NCBI RefSeq assembly: GCF_932294415.1
Contig: NC_065536.1
Span: forward strand, 60,289,354-60,353,353
Reading direction: 5' to 3'
DNA: 64,000 nucleotides
DNA from: Quercus robur
Taxonomy: Eukaryota > Streptophyta > Magnoliopsida > Fagales > Fagaceae
How positions within the stretch are numbered: the stretch's first letter is position 1; each line of letters begins with the position of its first letter. Shown one piece after another: positions 34,622 through 46,300 of the stretch. Under the pieces are notes generated by a model. The model had not been told where the DNA came from. It saw only the letters and a program-made list of their open reading frames with translations, and made no database searches. The position numbers and the translations under genes were made by a program.

Positions 34622-36622
34622 GTAGAAATACTATTTTCGTCTCTATATTTTCACCTCATTCTCATTTTGATCTCTATTATATAATTTTACCACATTTAGT
34701 CCTTAAAATTAAAAAAAAAAAGATCTCGTTTTGGTCCTTACTGTCATCTCACTAATGAAAATAGTCTATGTGGCAAATAGAGTGCACCTCTAGCATCCTA
34801 AATGTTGACGTCAGTATTAAAATAATAATAAATTTTTTTATTTAGCATTTTAAAAATGCCATGTCATTAAAAAAATAAAATATTAATTTATCAATTTTAA
34901 CTAAATAAAAAAAATGGAAAAAATAGAAATAAAAATCTAACTTGATATTGAATAAGAATAGACAGGAACACAAACCCAAAAAATTCAACACCCAAAAACA
35001 TCTGTTAGTTATCTTAAAAAAAAAAAAAAAAAAAAAAGTAGATCAACGTCAACACAAAATTAAACACAAATAAATCCAAAATAAAACCCCTCACATGACA
35101 CCAAAATATCAAAGTTGATCAAATTTTTTTTTCTACTTTCAAACCACACTTTTAGCTCAAACTTTTTCTCTCTAAGGTCTTGGGATCTTGGTTTGATGGG
35201 TTTGATATGGGTTAGAAATAGAGAGGCTGAGATCGATTTGATCCGGGTTAGAGGGAGATGTTGAGATCGGTTGCTGTCATAGCATGGCTGGTAGCAACAC
35301 GTGGGTTCAAGATCAACCAAATGGGGAGTAGTTTAAGAACAGTGGTGGTCAAGTTTTAGGTTTCAAAGTAGTTTTGGCGATTGAAGAAGTGTGGGTTTGA
35401 TGATGTGGGTTTTGATGTATTGGGAGTGGTGGTTTTTGTTCTGCCGATCTTCTTGTTGTGGCCAATGTTTAGTGTTAATTTTCTGGGTTTGTATTCTTTG
35501 GGTTTTGAAAATTTTGGATTCTCAGAGTTTAGCTAGAAGGATGGAGAGTAGGAAGAAAAGGATGGATACTCAGAGTTGTGGCCATCTTTTTGCTCTTTCA
35601 TATTTGATAGAGTTTTTATTTTTATCATGGGGTTTATTATTATTTTGAGTAATTTGATTCCTTTATAGGAAGTTGTAAGTTCAGATGTCATTCCTTACAT
35701 GTTATTCACATTTTTTGCTTGAAAATAAGAAACCCCAAAAAATCAATCAATGAGAATGATTGTGTTTTGAATGACTAAGACAAGAGATTCGGGTTCATTG
35801 ATATTGTTAAAAGAGTCTTGGAAAACATAGAGAAGGTAAACGGTAATATTCATCTACTAAGAATTAAAAATCGTAGATCTGATGTTAATTTTCTGGGATT
35901 GAAATTTTTTGGATTTGTGTTCTTGTTCAAATGTTTAATGTGTTCATGTTTAATTTATCAATTTTATCTGGGTTTGTCAAGAATGTTTGCATGAATTCTA
36001 ATGCGTTCATGTTTAATCTGATGTGGATCTGAAGTTTAATTTTGTGTTCTTATTTTCTTAGTTTGTGATCTTTGGTTTTTAATTTTGTGTTCCTAAATCT
36101 AGGTTTGTATTCCTGTTGTTTTTGTTCAATATAAACTTAGATGTTAATTCATGTAATTTTTTTTAATTTTTTATTTACTTAAAATTGATAAATTAATTTT
36201 TTTTTAATTTAGATGTTGACATGACATTTTTTTAATACCAAATAAATTTTATTTTTTATTTTTTTAAGAGAGTTTTAACCTATGACATCCGCTCCTGATG
36301 ATAGCTCTTTATCATCAGACCAAAACACCAATCAGTTTTTTGTGTAAGCGGGAATTGAACCCCAGATCTCTTATACAACCATCAGAAATTTTACCAATTG
36401 AGCTAACTGGAACTCACTTATTATTTTAATGGTCACATCAGCATTTAGCGTGCTAACAGAACACTCCATCTGCCACGTAGACAATTTCTATTAATGAGAT
36501 AATAGTAAGGATTAAAATAGAACACGTTTTTTTATTTTAGGGATTAAATGCGGTAAAATTAAAAAGTAGAGACCAAAATGAGAATGAGGGAAAAATGTAA
36601 GGACTATAATAGTATTTCTACC
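34622..36622. mobile_element. Mutator-like element, non-autonomous (2.0 kb)
   Basis: Inverted ends of about 200 bp beginning GTAGAAATACTAT at both sides, flanked by an 11-bp direct repeat ATAATTTTTTT (34611-34621 and 36623-36633). Long inverted ends with a 9-11 bp duplication fit MULEs. The interior has no transposase; it carries AT-rich and leader-like sequence (35060-35900) that could be captured from a gene, plus a nested SINE. Confidence 0.78.
36246..36414 (-). mobile_element. tRNA-derived SINE (Au-like) nested in the MULE
   Basis: Minus strand: A box TAGCTCAATTGGT (36393-36405), B box GGTTCAATTCC (36351-36361), body, then an A-rich tail (T run 36246-36266). Same family as 18941-19097, and better preserved. 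Confidence 0.78.
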
Positions 36623-36889
36623 ATAATTTTTTTTTGTATTTGTATTGCTTCTGTATGACATCCTTGAAACTTGGGTCAGAGATAAGGTAATCACGTTGCC
36701 ATGACATTCTTTATGGGTCTTTTGGATGAGATCGATGGAACATGAAACAACTAGAAGTAGAGCCTCAAGGAATGGAGCTCGAGATCCGCAAGCTTAATAA
36801 GAACCTACTATCACAATTACCACTAGGCTATGCTCTGTCGATGTGACTTTCTTGGATTCAAGATTTTACTTATTTTTAGTTTAAAGTGT

Positions 36890-37681
36890 GAATTTGGTAA
36901 GAATAAGGTATGGCTGGTCTAGGTCGGGTTTGTGCTCAGCCCGCAACCGACTCGATCAAATCGGGAGGAGAAGTTCCAAACCTAACCCACCGCCAACCGC
37001 AAAAAGCCACCGGTCGAGTTGGATCGAGCTTGGGTGGACAATGGTCAACTTTAATTTTGACCGAAAATACAAAGATCAAACACAAGCCTAAAGAATAAAA
37101 TCAACGATTCAAAAGATCTACAACTACAAACCCAAAGAACAGATCAACAAACCCAAATAACAGAGAATAGGGAGATGGTACTTGAGAGCTTGAGCCTGAG
37201 AGAGAGAAATAATCATAGATCTGAACTGGTGAGGGCTGGGTGATGGAGGCGAGAGATCAAGTGACTGAGAGTAGAGAGATCAAACTTGAGAGATGCAGGT
37301 GATGGACGTGAAGACCAGCTAGCGACATTGCGAACTAAAAACAAAGATCGATGATGACGAGCAAAGATTGGCGAAAAGTAGAGATCAGCGAAGAGTCTGA
37401 TTGGCGAACTGACGAAGAGCAGAGAAATCATTAGAGCCTTAGAGGAGAGAGTGAGAGTAGAAGAATTGAGTGGGTGAGTTCTAAAATTCCTTTTAACCCA
37501 TTTATAGTGCAATTAGGTCGGGTGCTTCGGGTTTTGGAAGAAAAGACCCGTCGGAATTGGATTTGAAAAGCAAGAACCCACCGCCGACTGCCGAAGTAGT
37601 TGGATCGAGCGATGGATAGTTTGGGTCCAATCGATTTGGCCAGTGGGTCAATTCTACGTATTGTTTGGATAGCTTTAGTAT
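36890..37681. other. Unclassified repeat-like, purine-rich region
   Basis: GC-richer ends with GGTCGGGT / ACCCGAC-like words and a GA-rich centre full of GAGAG runs. Short frames on both strands show no domain. It may be a DNA-transposon derivative; no target duplication found. Confidence 0.35.
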
Positions 37682-37913
37682 AAGGTGTAAAACCCATGTT
37701 TTATACCGTTTAATAAATGATTGTTATATTAACTTTTTACTTAAAACGCAATACATCTTACTATACATAATAACATCTCAATAAATTCCCAGTAAAGTTA
37801 GATTTTTAAAGGGTGTTAAAATTGATTAAGTGTGATTTTACCTATTCTTTAATATGTGCAATGATAATGTGGTATGTTAAGATTGAAGAGGTAAAACTTG
37901 GATTTTACACCAC
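37682..37913. mobile_element. MITE-like element (about 230 bp)
   Basis: Inverted ends GGTGTAAAACCCATG and (complement) GGTGTAAAATCCAAG bracket AT-rich DNA. I could not define a clean target duplication. Confidence 0.55.
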
Positions 37914-37919
37914 ATCCTT

Positions 37920-39214
37920 ATTAAATTAAATTTATTTTTCAATTTATAATATTATTTAATAATTTTATTAGAGGTTCAAGAATTATACTTTTTACATGTG
38001 AATATACAATTTATTAATTTATGTTGAAAATGATTTTATTATAGACAATTTTTTTTTTTTTTAATTTGAAAGATTACTAAACACAATTTTTTATAACTTG
38101 TTTATACTTTTATTATTTTCTATCCTTATAAAAATGGTGAAAATTCATATGAAAGTTTTTTTTTTTTTTTAAATAGACATTTTTAAGTAAAATTTTTTTA
38201 ACGTTTGTCACTTTAATACTTTTATTTGTATTTTTTATTATTAAATTAATTATAATAATATCATAGTTTGACCTCGATCCAACCTTAAAAACCTTAAACC
38301 TATCCCTTTTCTGCTTCATTGAACAGTCCGGTTCTGAAAACCATACTCTCAACTAAAGAGAGCTCCAATAAATACTGGTACAAAGTTTAGCTTTAAACAA
38401 CTTTGGAGCCTAAGGCTCCAACCATCAATATAGAGATGACCATATTCCTTGTTATGTGCATTAACCTGACCAACCAAGTGAATTATGTGCATTACACATG
38501 ATAAAACACGTTGTCATCTTATTGGTGGTTGAAATCTAAGGATTCATTTGGTTGGAAAAATGAAAAAGTGGAAGAACAGAAAAGATTTACCTTACCTTTA
38601 TACATGTTTGGTTGAAGGGAAAGAAGCTCTTTCGATTGGTTGAGGAGAAAAGGGGAAGAATAGAAATATAAATTTACTCATATATCTTTGTTACATAATA
38701 TGTAAGAAATAATTTCTTTTATAGTCATTAAACAATAAAAATATTACTTATAATCAATTAGTATAGTCCCCCACACAATAGGAGACTATCTACAAGTTCA
38801 ATAGGTGGAAAAGTTGCTCTAATAATAATAATACAAATTATAGATGAAAGCTTTTGATTTTTTTTTTTCCTAATTTTTCCTTCATATTTGTGTAAACCGA
38901 CCATAACACATGTATAATATATTTCTTTGGATTTAATTAGATATGAATAAAAATCATTGCTTTATTAGAATAAATATATAATAATAAAATTAACCAGCGA
39001 ATGTGCTAACGTCTTCCTATACCTACTCTTTTGGTATTCAACAAAGGCTGTCTATTCCACTTTCTAAGGTTCAATATTGGCGGTTTTCCTATACCTACTC
39101 TTTTGGTATTCAACAAAGGCGGTCTATTCCACTTTCTAAGGTTCAATATTAGCGGTTTGCTCTCAATTTTATCATTAACCTTTAGAGATTTATTTAAGTT
39201 ACATCATGCGTTAT
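37920..39214 (-). repeat. Inner right arm of inverted duplication
   Basis: Reverse complement of 24200-25219 plus 30028-30296. It lacks the LTR element and the SINE and therefore shows both empty sites (near 38180 and 39200). Confidence 0.8.
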
Positions 39215-39912
39215 TAAAAAGAAAGGCCAAAATGCAAAATTAATTATCTAAGTTTCACATTTTGTCATTTCAATCCTTTTAAGTTTGAGTTTTGTCAATT
39301 CAATTTTCCACTAGTCTTCTATTAAGTGCTGCCGTTAACTTACCAAAACTCTGTTTATGATTTTTTTTTTTTTCAAAAAAACTGAAAAGCGTTATTTTAA
39401 AAAAAAAAAAAAAATCACTAAAGGGTTCAGGGAACTTCCCCTAACCCACTGAATATGAAAAATCATCTCCACCCCGACCGTACCCTAGCAGCACTTGACC
39501 TGAGACATTTGAGGGGCAAAGGGGGAAAGAGAGAGAGAGACCAAGAGGGAAAAGAGAGCGCGAAAGTGCAGGCCAGCCAAGCCATAGGAAACAGACCAGA
39601 AAATCCAGTCTCTAAAGAATAAAACTCAGTCAACATTCCACCGACACTTTTTTCTTTTGTATTGCTTTGCTGTTCCATTCTTTTAGTTAGTATTATTATC
39701 AATTGAAGATGCTAGCTGTCCTTAGTAGCTCGAGCTTGAGGTTGGTTTCTCTCCAGAACCCCCTCTAGTTTTAGTAGCATTGTCGTTCCTTTCCTAAAGG
39801 ATTTCCATTTCCTGTGGATAACAAGGTTATTCATAGGCTTGTGGGTTTTTCTTGCTGGGTTACTGGGAAACACTTCTAAAACCAACATTATCCTCGGTCC
39901 CTCAAAAAACCG

Positions 39913-41364
39913 ATGGAAGATTTATCAAACCGCTGGAAGTCCCTCTCTCTATCTGAGAAGGAAGAATCCGGCCTGACCCTGAACTCCGACCAAGCCACGT
40001 CGGAGTTCTCCATGTTAGCCAGATTCCTAACTCGGCGTCCTATAAACTTGGACTCCATTGCAAATACGTTCAATCCCCTATGGAGGTCGAAGACGGGTTT
40101 CCGAATGAAGTTCATCGGAGATCACCTCATCCTCTTCTCTTTCGACTCCAAAGAGGAGGTTGACAGAATCCTTGCGGCTGAGCCATGGAGCTTTGACAAA
40201 AGCATCATGGTTCTGTCGAGGCATGAACATTCGAACCCAATCAATGCAGTAAACATGACCATGGTATCCTTCTGGGTGCAGGTGCACGATATCCCCATAC
40301 GTTTCCGTAACAGGGAGGTGGGGGAAAAAATCTGCGAGAACATTGGCATGATTATTCAAACTGAGAACCCACAGGAATGTGATGGTGGTAGTTTCATACG
40401 GATTCGTGTCAAGGTTAATATTGACCTCCCCCTATGCCGTGGTCGACTCATCACCCTGGATAACAACGAAGCACATTGGGTCTCGTTCAAGTACGAACGC
40501 CTCCCCAATCTTTGCTATTGGTGTGGCCGTCTCACCCACCCAGACAAAGATTGTGAGCGGTGGATTGATAGTGAGGGTACGCTCATCAAGGAAGTGCAAC
40601 ATTTTGGACCATGGCTGAAAGCTGCTCCCTTCACGGCGTCGAGGAAAGCCTTCCTTTCTGTTCCGGGCTTCTATGCCAGCAAGAAGACCGGAAAAAAAGG
40701 TCAGGAGCATGCTGGTTCAAGTCCCAAACAGCATGGCTCTCCTCTCTCGCCGGCGAGTGAAACACCACCAACTCTAGCAGCGGAAATTCAGGAGCCTGAA
40801 CTGCCAGCAAAAAGCCTGGCACACGACGTGAAGTTTACCTCGAACAGCCCCAAAAGCCAGCCAATTTCTGACACGGAAATATCGGAACCACCTTTTTCGG
40901 CACTCCCAACGAAATACGCTCCGCAGACAGATTTTGAGCAAATCATAGCTGACATAGATGAGGACATCCGTTGCTTTGACAATGTGGTTTCAGGAGATAC
41001 TAAACCAAACGAGCCCCTTTCGGGCCCAAGTCAACAAACTGGAAATGGGCCAAGCCCTGGAAAAGACTCTTCACAGAAAGCCCTCGCCTCACTCACAGAC
41101 CCCAGCCCTCTAAAGGACATCTCCAATCACCCCTCGGCCCAAGGTCCTTTGAATCTAGGAAACGAAAAACGGTGGCTTCGCATACAAAGGCCCACCCATC
41201 AACTAGGCGACGAAAATGCTGAAATCTCTTTAGGCAAACGTGGTGCTTTGCAAACCTCAGAAAACTCAAACTCCCAGAAGAGAAGAGCTGTGACAAAAGA
41301 TGCATCGGCAACCCCCCTACCCCAAACGGCGGCGGCTGGAAATCAGCCCCGCCGATCACGATGA
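39913..41364 (+). CDS. LINE ORF1, RNA-binding protein with CCHC knuckle
   Basis: Intact 483-codon ORF starting at the first ATG after the LINE 5'UTR. Residues about 30-190 match the DUF4283 region found in plant L1 ORF1 proteins. It is followed by a CCHC zinc knuckle CYWCGRLTHPDKDC (about residues 198-211) and a long Pro/Ser-rich, basic C-terminal tail. ORF1 proteins bind LINE RNA and accompany ORF2 to the target. The last 65 bases overlap the start of ORF2 in another frame. No premature stop is visible, in contrast to ORF2. Confidence 0.9.
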   Translation: MEDLSNRWKSLSLSEKEESGLTLNSDQATSEFSMLARFLTRRPINLDSIANTFNPLWRSKTGFRMKFIGDHLILFSFDSKEEVDRILAAEPWSFDKSIMVLSRHEHSNPINAVNMTMVSFWVQVHDIPIRFRNREVGEKICENIGMIIQTENPQECDGGSFIRIRVKVNIDLPLCRGRLITLDNNEAHWVSFKYERLPNLCYWCGRLTHPDKDCERWIDSEGTLIKEVQHFGPWLKAAPFTASRKAFLSVPGFYASKKTGKKGQEHAGSSPKQHGSPLSPASETPPTLAAEIQEPELPAKSLAHDVKFTSNSPKSQPISDTEISEPPFSALPTKYAPQTDFEQIIADIDEDIRCFDNVVSGDTKPNEPLSGPSQQTGNGPSPGKDSSQKALASLTDPSPLKDISNHPSAQGPLNLGNEKRWLRIQRPTHQLGDENAEISLGKRGALQTSENSNSQKRRAVTKDASATPLPQTAAAGNQPRRSR

Positions 41365-44300
41365 GTCTCCTATTCTCCTATTCTGGAACGTGCGTGGGCT
41401 TGGGAACCGGCGCACCGTTCAAGAGCTCGACCGGTACATTCGAGCACAAGATCCCACCGTCCTCTTCCTAGCCGAGACGTGGGCGGTTGAAGCTAGGCTG
41501 GTTACTTTGTGTACGGAACTAGGTTTTAACCACCATTGGATTTCGCCTCAGGTTAACCGTTTGGGGTGCCTTGCTCTGTTTTGGAAGAACACGGTCAAGA
41601 TTGAAGTTATCTCTTCCTCGCCGAACCATATCGACGCGGTGGTAGGGGACTCTCCTGACGGGTTATGGCGGCTCACGGGGATATATGGCTTCGCTGATCC
41701 GGCAAGGAAGAATGAAACGTGGGATTTGCTCCGTCACCTGCGGGCTAGACTCTCGCTTCCGTGGCTGGTAGCAGGGGATTTCAACGAAATTCTTTGGTCC
41801 CACGAAAAGTGTGGTTTGGGTCCGAGAGGAGAAGTCCAAATGAAAGCTTTTCGCGACGTGTTGGATGAGTCGGGGTTGAAGGATTTGGGCAAGAAATATA
41901 CTTGGAAAGGTCAGCGACACGGAGGCTTAGTGCTGGAAAGGCTGGACCGTGCCGTGGCAAACAACCGGTGGCTTTCACTAAATCCGGGAACAAAAGTCCA
42001 GCACCTACATTCAAATGCTTCGGATCACCAAGCCATTATAGTGAAACCTGAAGGTATCAATCCTACACCAAACCGCTCTTTTAAATTCGAACAAATGTGG
42101 CTTAGAGACAGAGGTTGTAGCAACACAGTCACTACTGCTTGGGGTCCGCCTATCTTGGGTGCCACAATGTCTGAAGTGGCGGGCAAAATTAAATTCTGTG
42201 GAGAAGAACTTACAATGTGGAGTAAAAACTGTTTTGGGAGTGTTAGGAAGCTTCTTGAGATGAAAAGGAAAAGCCTTGACAAAGCTGAGATAGCAGCAGC
42301 AAAAGGTGGGGACCAATTGCGAGTGAAATCGCTCCAAAAGGAAATAAATGGGCTGTTGGATAAGGAGAGCCAGATGTGGTAGCAGCGTTCTCGGGTTCTT
42401 TTTTTGAAATGCGGAGACAGAAATACAGCATATTTCCATACCAAGGCCTCCCAAAGATTCCGAAGAAATCGAATTACTGGATTGAGGAATAGCCAGAATG
42501 TTTGGTGTACTAACGAGAGTTAGATCAAGAACATCGCTTTTGAGTTCTATCAATCCCTTTTCACATCGTCTTCCCCTTCCAACTTTGAAGAAGTCCTCCA
42601 AAAGGTTCATCCCTCAGTCACGGGTGACATGAATGAAATGCTTCTCCGGGATTTCAAGAGGGAGGAAATAGAACTAGCCATGAAACAAATGGCCCCCATC
42701 ACTGCCCCGGGCCCAGACGACATGCCCCCGCTCTTCTTTCAGACTTTTTGGAGCACGGTGGGAGAGGATGTCTGCTCTGCCGTTCTTGACTGCTTGCAGA
42801 ACTGTAAGATTCCTACTAACATAAATCATACTCATATTGCTTTAATTCCTAAAGTAAAATCCCCTGAATGTATCTCTGAATACCGCCCCATAAGCTTATG
42901 TAGTGTGATTTATAAATTAGTGTCTAAGGTGCTTGCAAATAGACTCAGAACTATCCTCCCATCAATAATCTCAGAAAATCAAAGTGCGTTTCAGGCAGGT
43001 TGGGTGATTACAGATAATATCTTAATGGCTTTCGAAACGCTACACTACATGAAACATCACCAAGCAGGCAACTCTGGCTTCATGGCGCTGAAACTCGATA
43101 TGAGTAAAGCGTACGACCGCGTTGAATGGAAATACTTGGAACTAATGATGAAACGGATGGGTTTTGCGGATAGGTGGGTAGCCTTAATGATGGAATGCAT
43201 CTCATCGGTTAGCTATTCGATCCTTATCAATGGTGAATCCTCAGCCCCTATCCACCCCACTAGAGGCATTAGACAAGGAGACCCCCTCTCCCCGTATCTG
43301 TTTCTTTTTTGTACGGAAGGTCTCCATAGTTTGCTCCACCATGCGGCGGCCTCGGGCCAAATTAGAGGAGTCTCCATCTGTAGGAAAGGCCCCCGACTGA
43401 CCCACCTCTTCTTTGCCGACAATAGCCTGCTTTTCTGTAGATCCTCCATGGCGGAATGCCAAAAAATCCAAGATCTTTTGAACAGTTACGAGAATGCTTC
43501 AGGGCAGCAACTAAACGGATCAAAAACCTCTCTTTTCTTCAGCAAATCGACCACTCCGGAAGCCAAACATCAGATCACAAGCCATCTTGGGGCCCAAGAG
43601 GTCAACCAATACGAGAAATACCTCGGCTTGCCTACCCTAGTGGGCAGAAACAAAAAGGCCAGCCTAAGATTCATCAAGGAAAGGGTTTGGGCGAAGTTGC
43701 AAGGATGGAAGGAACAACTTCTTTCCCAAGCGGGTCGTGAGGTGCTGTTGAAAGCGATTGTCCAAGCTATACCAACCTTCGCCATGAGTTGTTTCAAGCT
43801 GCCCATTACTTTGTGCAGCGACATTGAACAGCTAATCCGGAAATTCTGGTGGGGCCAACGGGGGGCGCAAAGGAAAATCCATTGGTCAAAGTGGAGCAAC
43901 CTTTGCCTCCCAAAGGACCTTGGGGGTATGGGATTCAAGGATCTCCAAAAGTTTAACGACGCCATGTTGGCAAAGCAAGTGTGGAGGCTTTTAGAGGAAA
44001 AAAATTCGCTCTTCCATAGATTTTTCAAAGAAAAATTTTTTCCGAATGGGAATATCCTTGAGGCAAAGGATGGTGTGGGTTCCTTCGCTTGGAAAAGTAT
44101 CCTAAAAGGGCGGGAGGTCATAAAAAAGGGTGCCAACTGGAGGGTGGGCGATGGAGAAAATATTCGCATATTCCATGATAGGTGGCTGCCGGACCCTCAC
44201 TGTGCTAAGGTCCAATCCCCCCCATCTTTCCTTGGCAGCGATGCGCAGGTAGCAGTACTAATAGACAGAGATAGAAGCTGCTGGATTGAAGATGCTGTTG

Positions 44301-45451
44301 ATAATAACTTCTTTCCTTTGGAAGCCAAGTCAATCAAATCAATTCCTCTAAGTTTCTCCGTAGCTAAGGATCAGCTATATTGGCCGGGGCAGGTGGATGG
44401 GGTCTACTCTGTGAAAGCTGGGTACAGATTTTTGGTTGAGAACGAGCTACCATCTGCAGCAAGTCCCTCTGCCCCCCCGCATCAAAGAAGCACATGGAAG
44501 GGGCTTTGGAAACTCAAAATCCCAAACAGAATTAAAACTTTGCTGTGGCGGGCAGCCTCTGATGCCCTTCCGACTCGGCTCAACCTGATGAAGCGAAAAG
44601 TCTTAACTGATGCTACATGCCAACTTTGTGGTTCAATGTCGGAATCCTCTCTGCATGCTCTCTGGCTGTGCCCAAAACTGGGAATTGTCTGGGATGATCA
44701 CTTCGGTCCTCTTAGGAAAGATGCAAAGGATTGCACTAGTTTCCTGGAAATTATCCAGATATCTATGGAGAAAGGCCACCCCACGGATTTGGTTGCAATG
44801 ACCACATCGCTAATCTGGAATAGAAGGAATAGGCTCCGCCTAGGTGAATCTGTGCCGGACTTAAAACTCCTTCACTATATGGCAAGAGAAGCACTCCAGG
44901 AATTTCATCAAGCTCACATCTCGACACCTCCTCCCACTCTCATCCGAAGTCACACCAAGTGGGAACCACCCCCTTTGGATTGGGTAAAAATTAACTTTGA
45001 TGGCGCCACCTTTCAAGCGAAGGATGCTGCGGGGCTGGGCGTCATTATTCGCAACGACCATGGTCTAGTTATGGCTGCATTAACGCAAGTAATTCCACTA
45101 CCCACTTCGGTGGAGATGGTGGAAGTGTTGGCAGCAAGAAGAGCTCTTTCTTTTGCTCATGAGCTTGGGTTTGATCATATCATTTTGGAGGGCGACTCGG
45201 ACACAGCCATCTGTGCTATGAAGAATGGGAGCTTCTCTTCGGCAAGCTTTGGTCACATTCTTGCTGACATCAGGGTCCTTTCCTCCCATTTCAGGCATTT
45301 AGCTTTTAGGCATACCCGCAGGCAAGGAAACAAGGTAGCTCATAGCTTAGCAAGAGTTGCATGTAATTTCTTTCCCTTTTGTACATGGATCGAAGAAGTC
45401 CCTGATGTCTCTAATGTAGCCTATATGGATGAAGTTTTAATGAATTCTTAG
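41300..45451 (+). pseudogene. LINE ORF2 (endonuclease, reverse transcriptase, RNase H), inactivated
   Basis: One continuous frame of 1384 codons interrupted by just two TAG codons (42380-42382 and 42521-42523). Domains in order: apurinic-type endonuclease (WNVRGLG, ETW, GDFNEI, SDH); reverse transcriptase with IPK, SEYRPISL, SAF, LDMSKAYDRVEW and RQGDPLSPYLF; a zf-RVT-like region near 44430-44700; and an RNase H with FDGA, the conserved Glu, EGDSD and KVAHSLAR. The catalytic RT box reads FADN instead of FADD, so the second metal-binding Asp is Asn. That alone should abolish polymerisation, and the stops separate endonuclease from RT. No frameshift is present, which implies recent loss. Confidence 0.92.
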
Positions 45452-45912
45452 CCTCCCCCCTTTTTCTGCAGGGGGCGGTTTCTCAAAAAAAAAAAAAAAA
45501 AAGATGCTAGCTGTCTCTGTAAGCACTATGCTGCAAATTAATTTTCTTGGGAAAGGATATTGCTGCTAGATTTTAGGGCCTAAAAATATATTAAAATTGA
45601 AACTTGTGAAAACTATTGGGGGTGGGGATGATTTTTATATTCAGTGGGCTAGGGACGACGGCGTTCCTATGAGCCCTTTAGTTTTTCTTTTCTTTTCTTT
45701 TCTTTTTTAAAATTTAAAATAACATTTTTCAGTTTTTTGAAATTCAAAAAAAAAAAATTCGAAGGTAAGTTAACGACAACATTTAATAGAAGACTAATGG
45801 AAGACTAAATTGACTATACATGAAATTTAGAGGACTGAAATAACAAAACTCAAACTTAAATGACTAAAATAACAAAAGGTAAAATTTAGAGAGTCAATTT
45901 TACATTTTAACC

Positions 45913-46090
45913 TAAAAAGAAACGAAAAAATAATTAATAAGTACAATATAATTATTACTCATACGAATTCACAATACAAATATATTTTGTTTAGTTGTCC
46001 TACCAATGATAATGTTGCTCATTTAACTTAAGAATAATAATAACGTGTGAAAGTCTACCTGTACCTACTCTTTTGGTGTTCAACAAAGGC
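45913..46090 (-). repeat. Right-arm segment beyond the MULE
   Basis: Matches about 23750-23975 in reverse complement, including one copy of the GAGTAGGTAT unit and the CAACATTA...GACAACCAAACAAAATATATT stretch. Confidence 0.7.
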
Positions 46091-46300
46091 AACAAAGGAA
46101 ACAGACGAGAAAATCCAATCTCCAATCTCCAAAGAATAAAACTCAGTCAACATTCCACCAACTCTTTTTTCTTTTGTATTGCTTTGCTGTTCCTTCTTTT
46201 AGTTAGCACTATTATCAATGTATCAATTGAAGATGTTAGCTGTCTCTGTAAGCACTATGCTGCTAATTAATTTTCTTGGGAAAGGATATTGCTGCTATAT
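46091..46300. repeat. Segment shared with the interior of the neighbouring MULE
   Basis: Closely similar to about 39585-39720 continued at 45516-45580 (GAAACAG, AAAACTCAGTCAACATTCC, GAAAGGATATTGCTGCTA). It has no counterpart in the left arm, so it was added at the junction of outer and inner right arm. Confidence 0.75.

Larger units (their letters stand above)
39721..45500 (+). mobile_element. L1-type LINE, near full length
   Basis: Bounded by a 15-bp target duplication AAGATGCTAGCTGTC (39706-39720 and 45501-45515), ending in an A tail. Carries a 5'UTR of about 190 bp, ORF1 and a two-domain ORF2 with a plant-type RNase H at its end. The 3'UTR is very short, with a C-rich/G-rich hairpin (about 45453-45478) before the A tail. 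The full length and exact duplication show a relatively recent retrotransposition. Confidence 0.93.
39225..45912. mobile_element. Mutator-like element split by a LINE
   Basis: Inverted ends of about 250 bp (GGCCAAAATGCAAAATT at 39225; its complement ends at 45912), flanked by a perfect 10-bp duplication TAAAAAGAAA (39215-39224 and 45913-45922). Without the LINE it is about 0.9 kb and has no transposase. The left arm near 23805 has the corresponding uninterrupted site. The interior contains a segment (about 39585-39720 plus 45516-45580) that recurs at 46091-46300. Confidence 0.85.

Noticed and set aside
42011..42610. 199-codon minus-strand frame in the LINE
   Set aside because: Shadow of ORF2 in the opposite strand; the sense frame carries all catalytic motifs.
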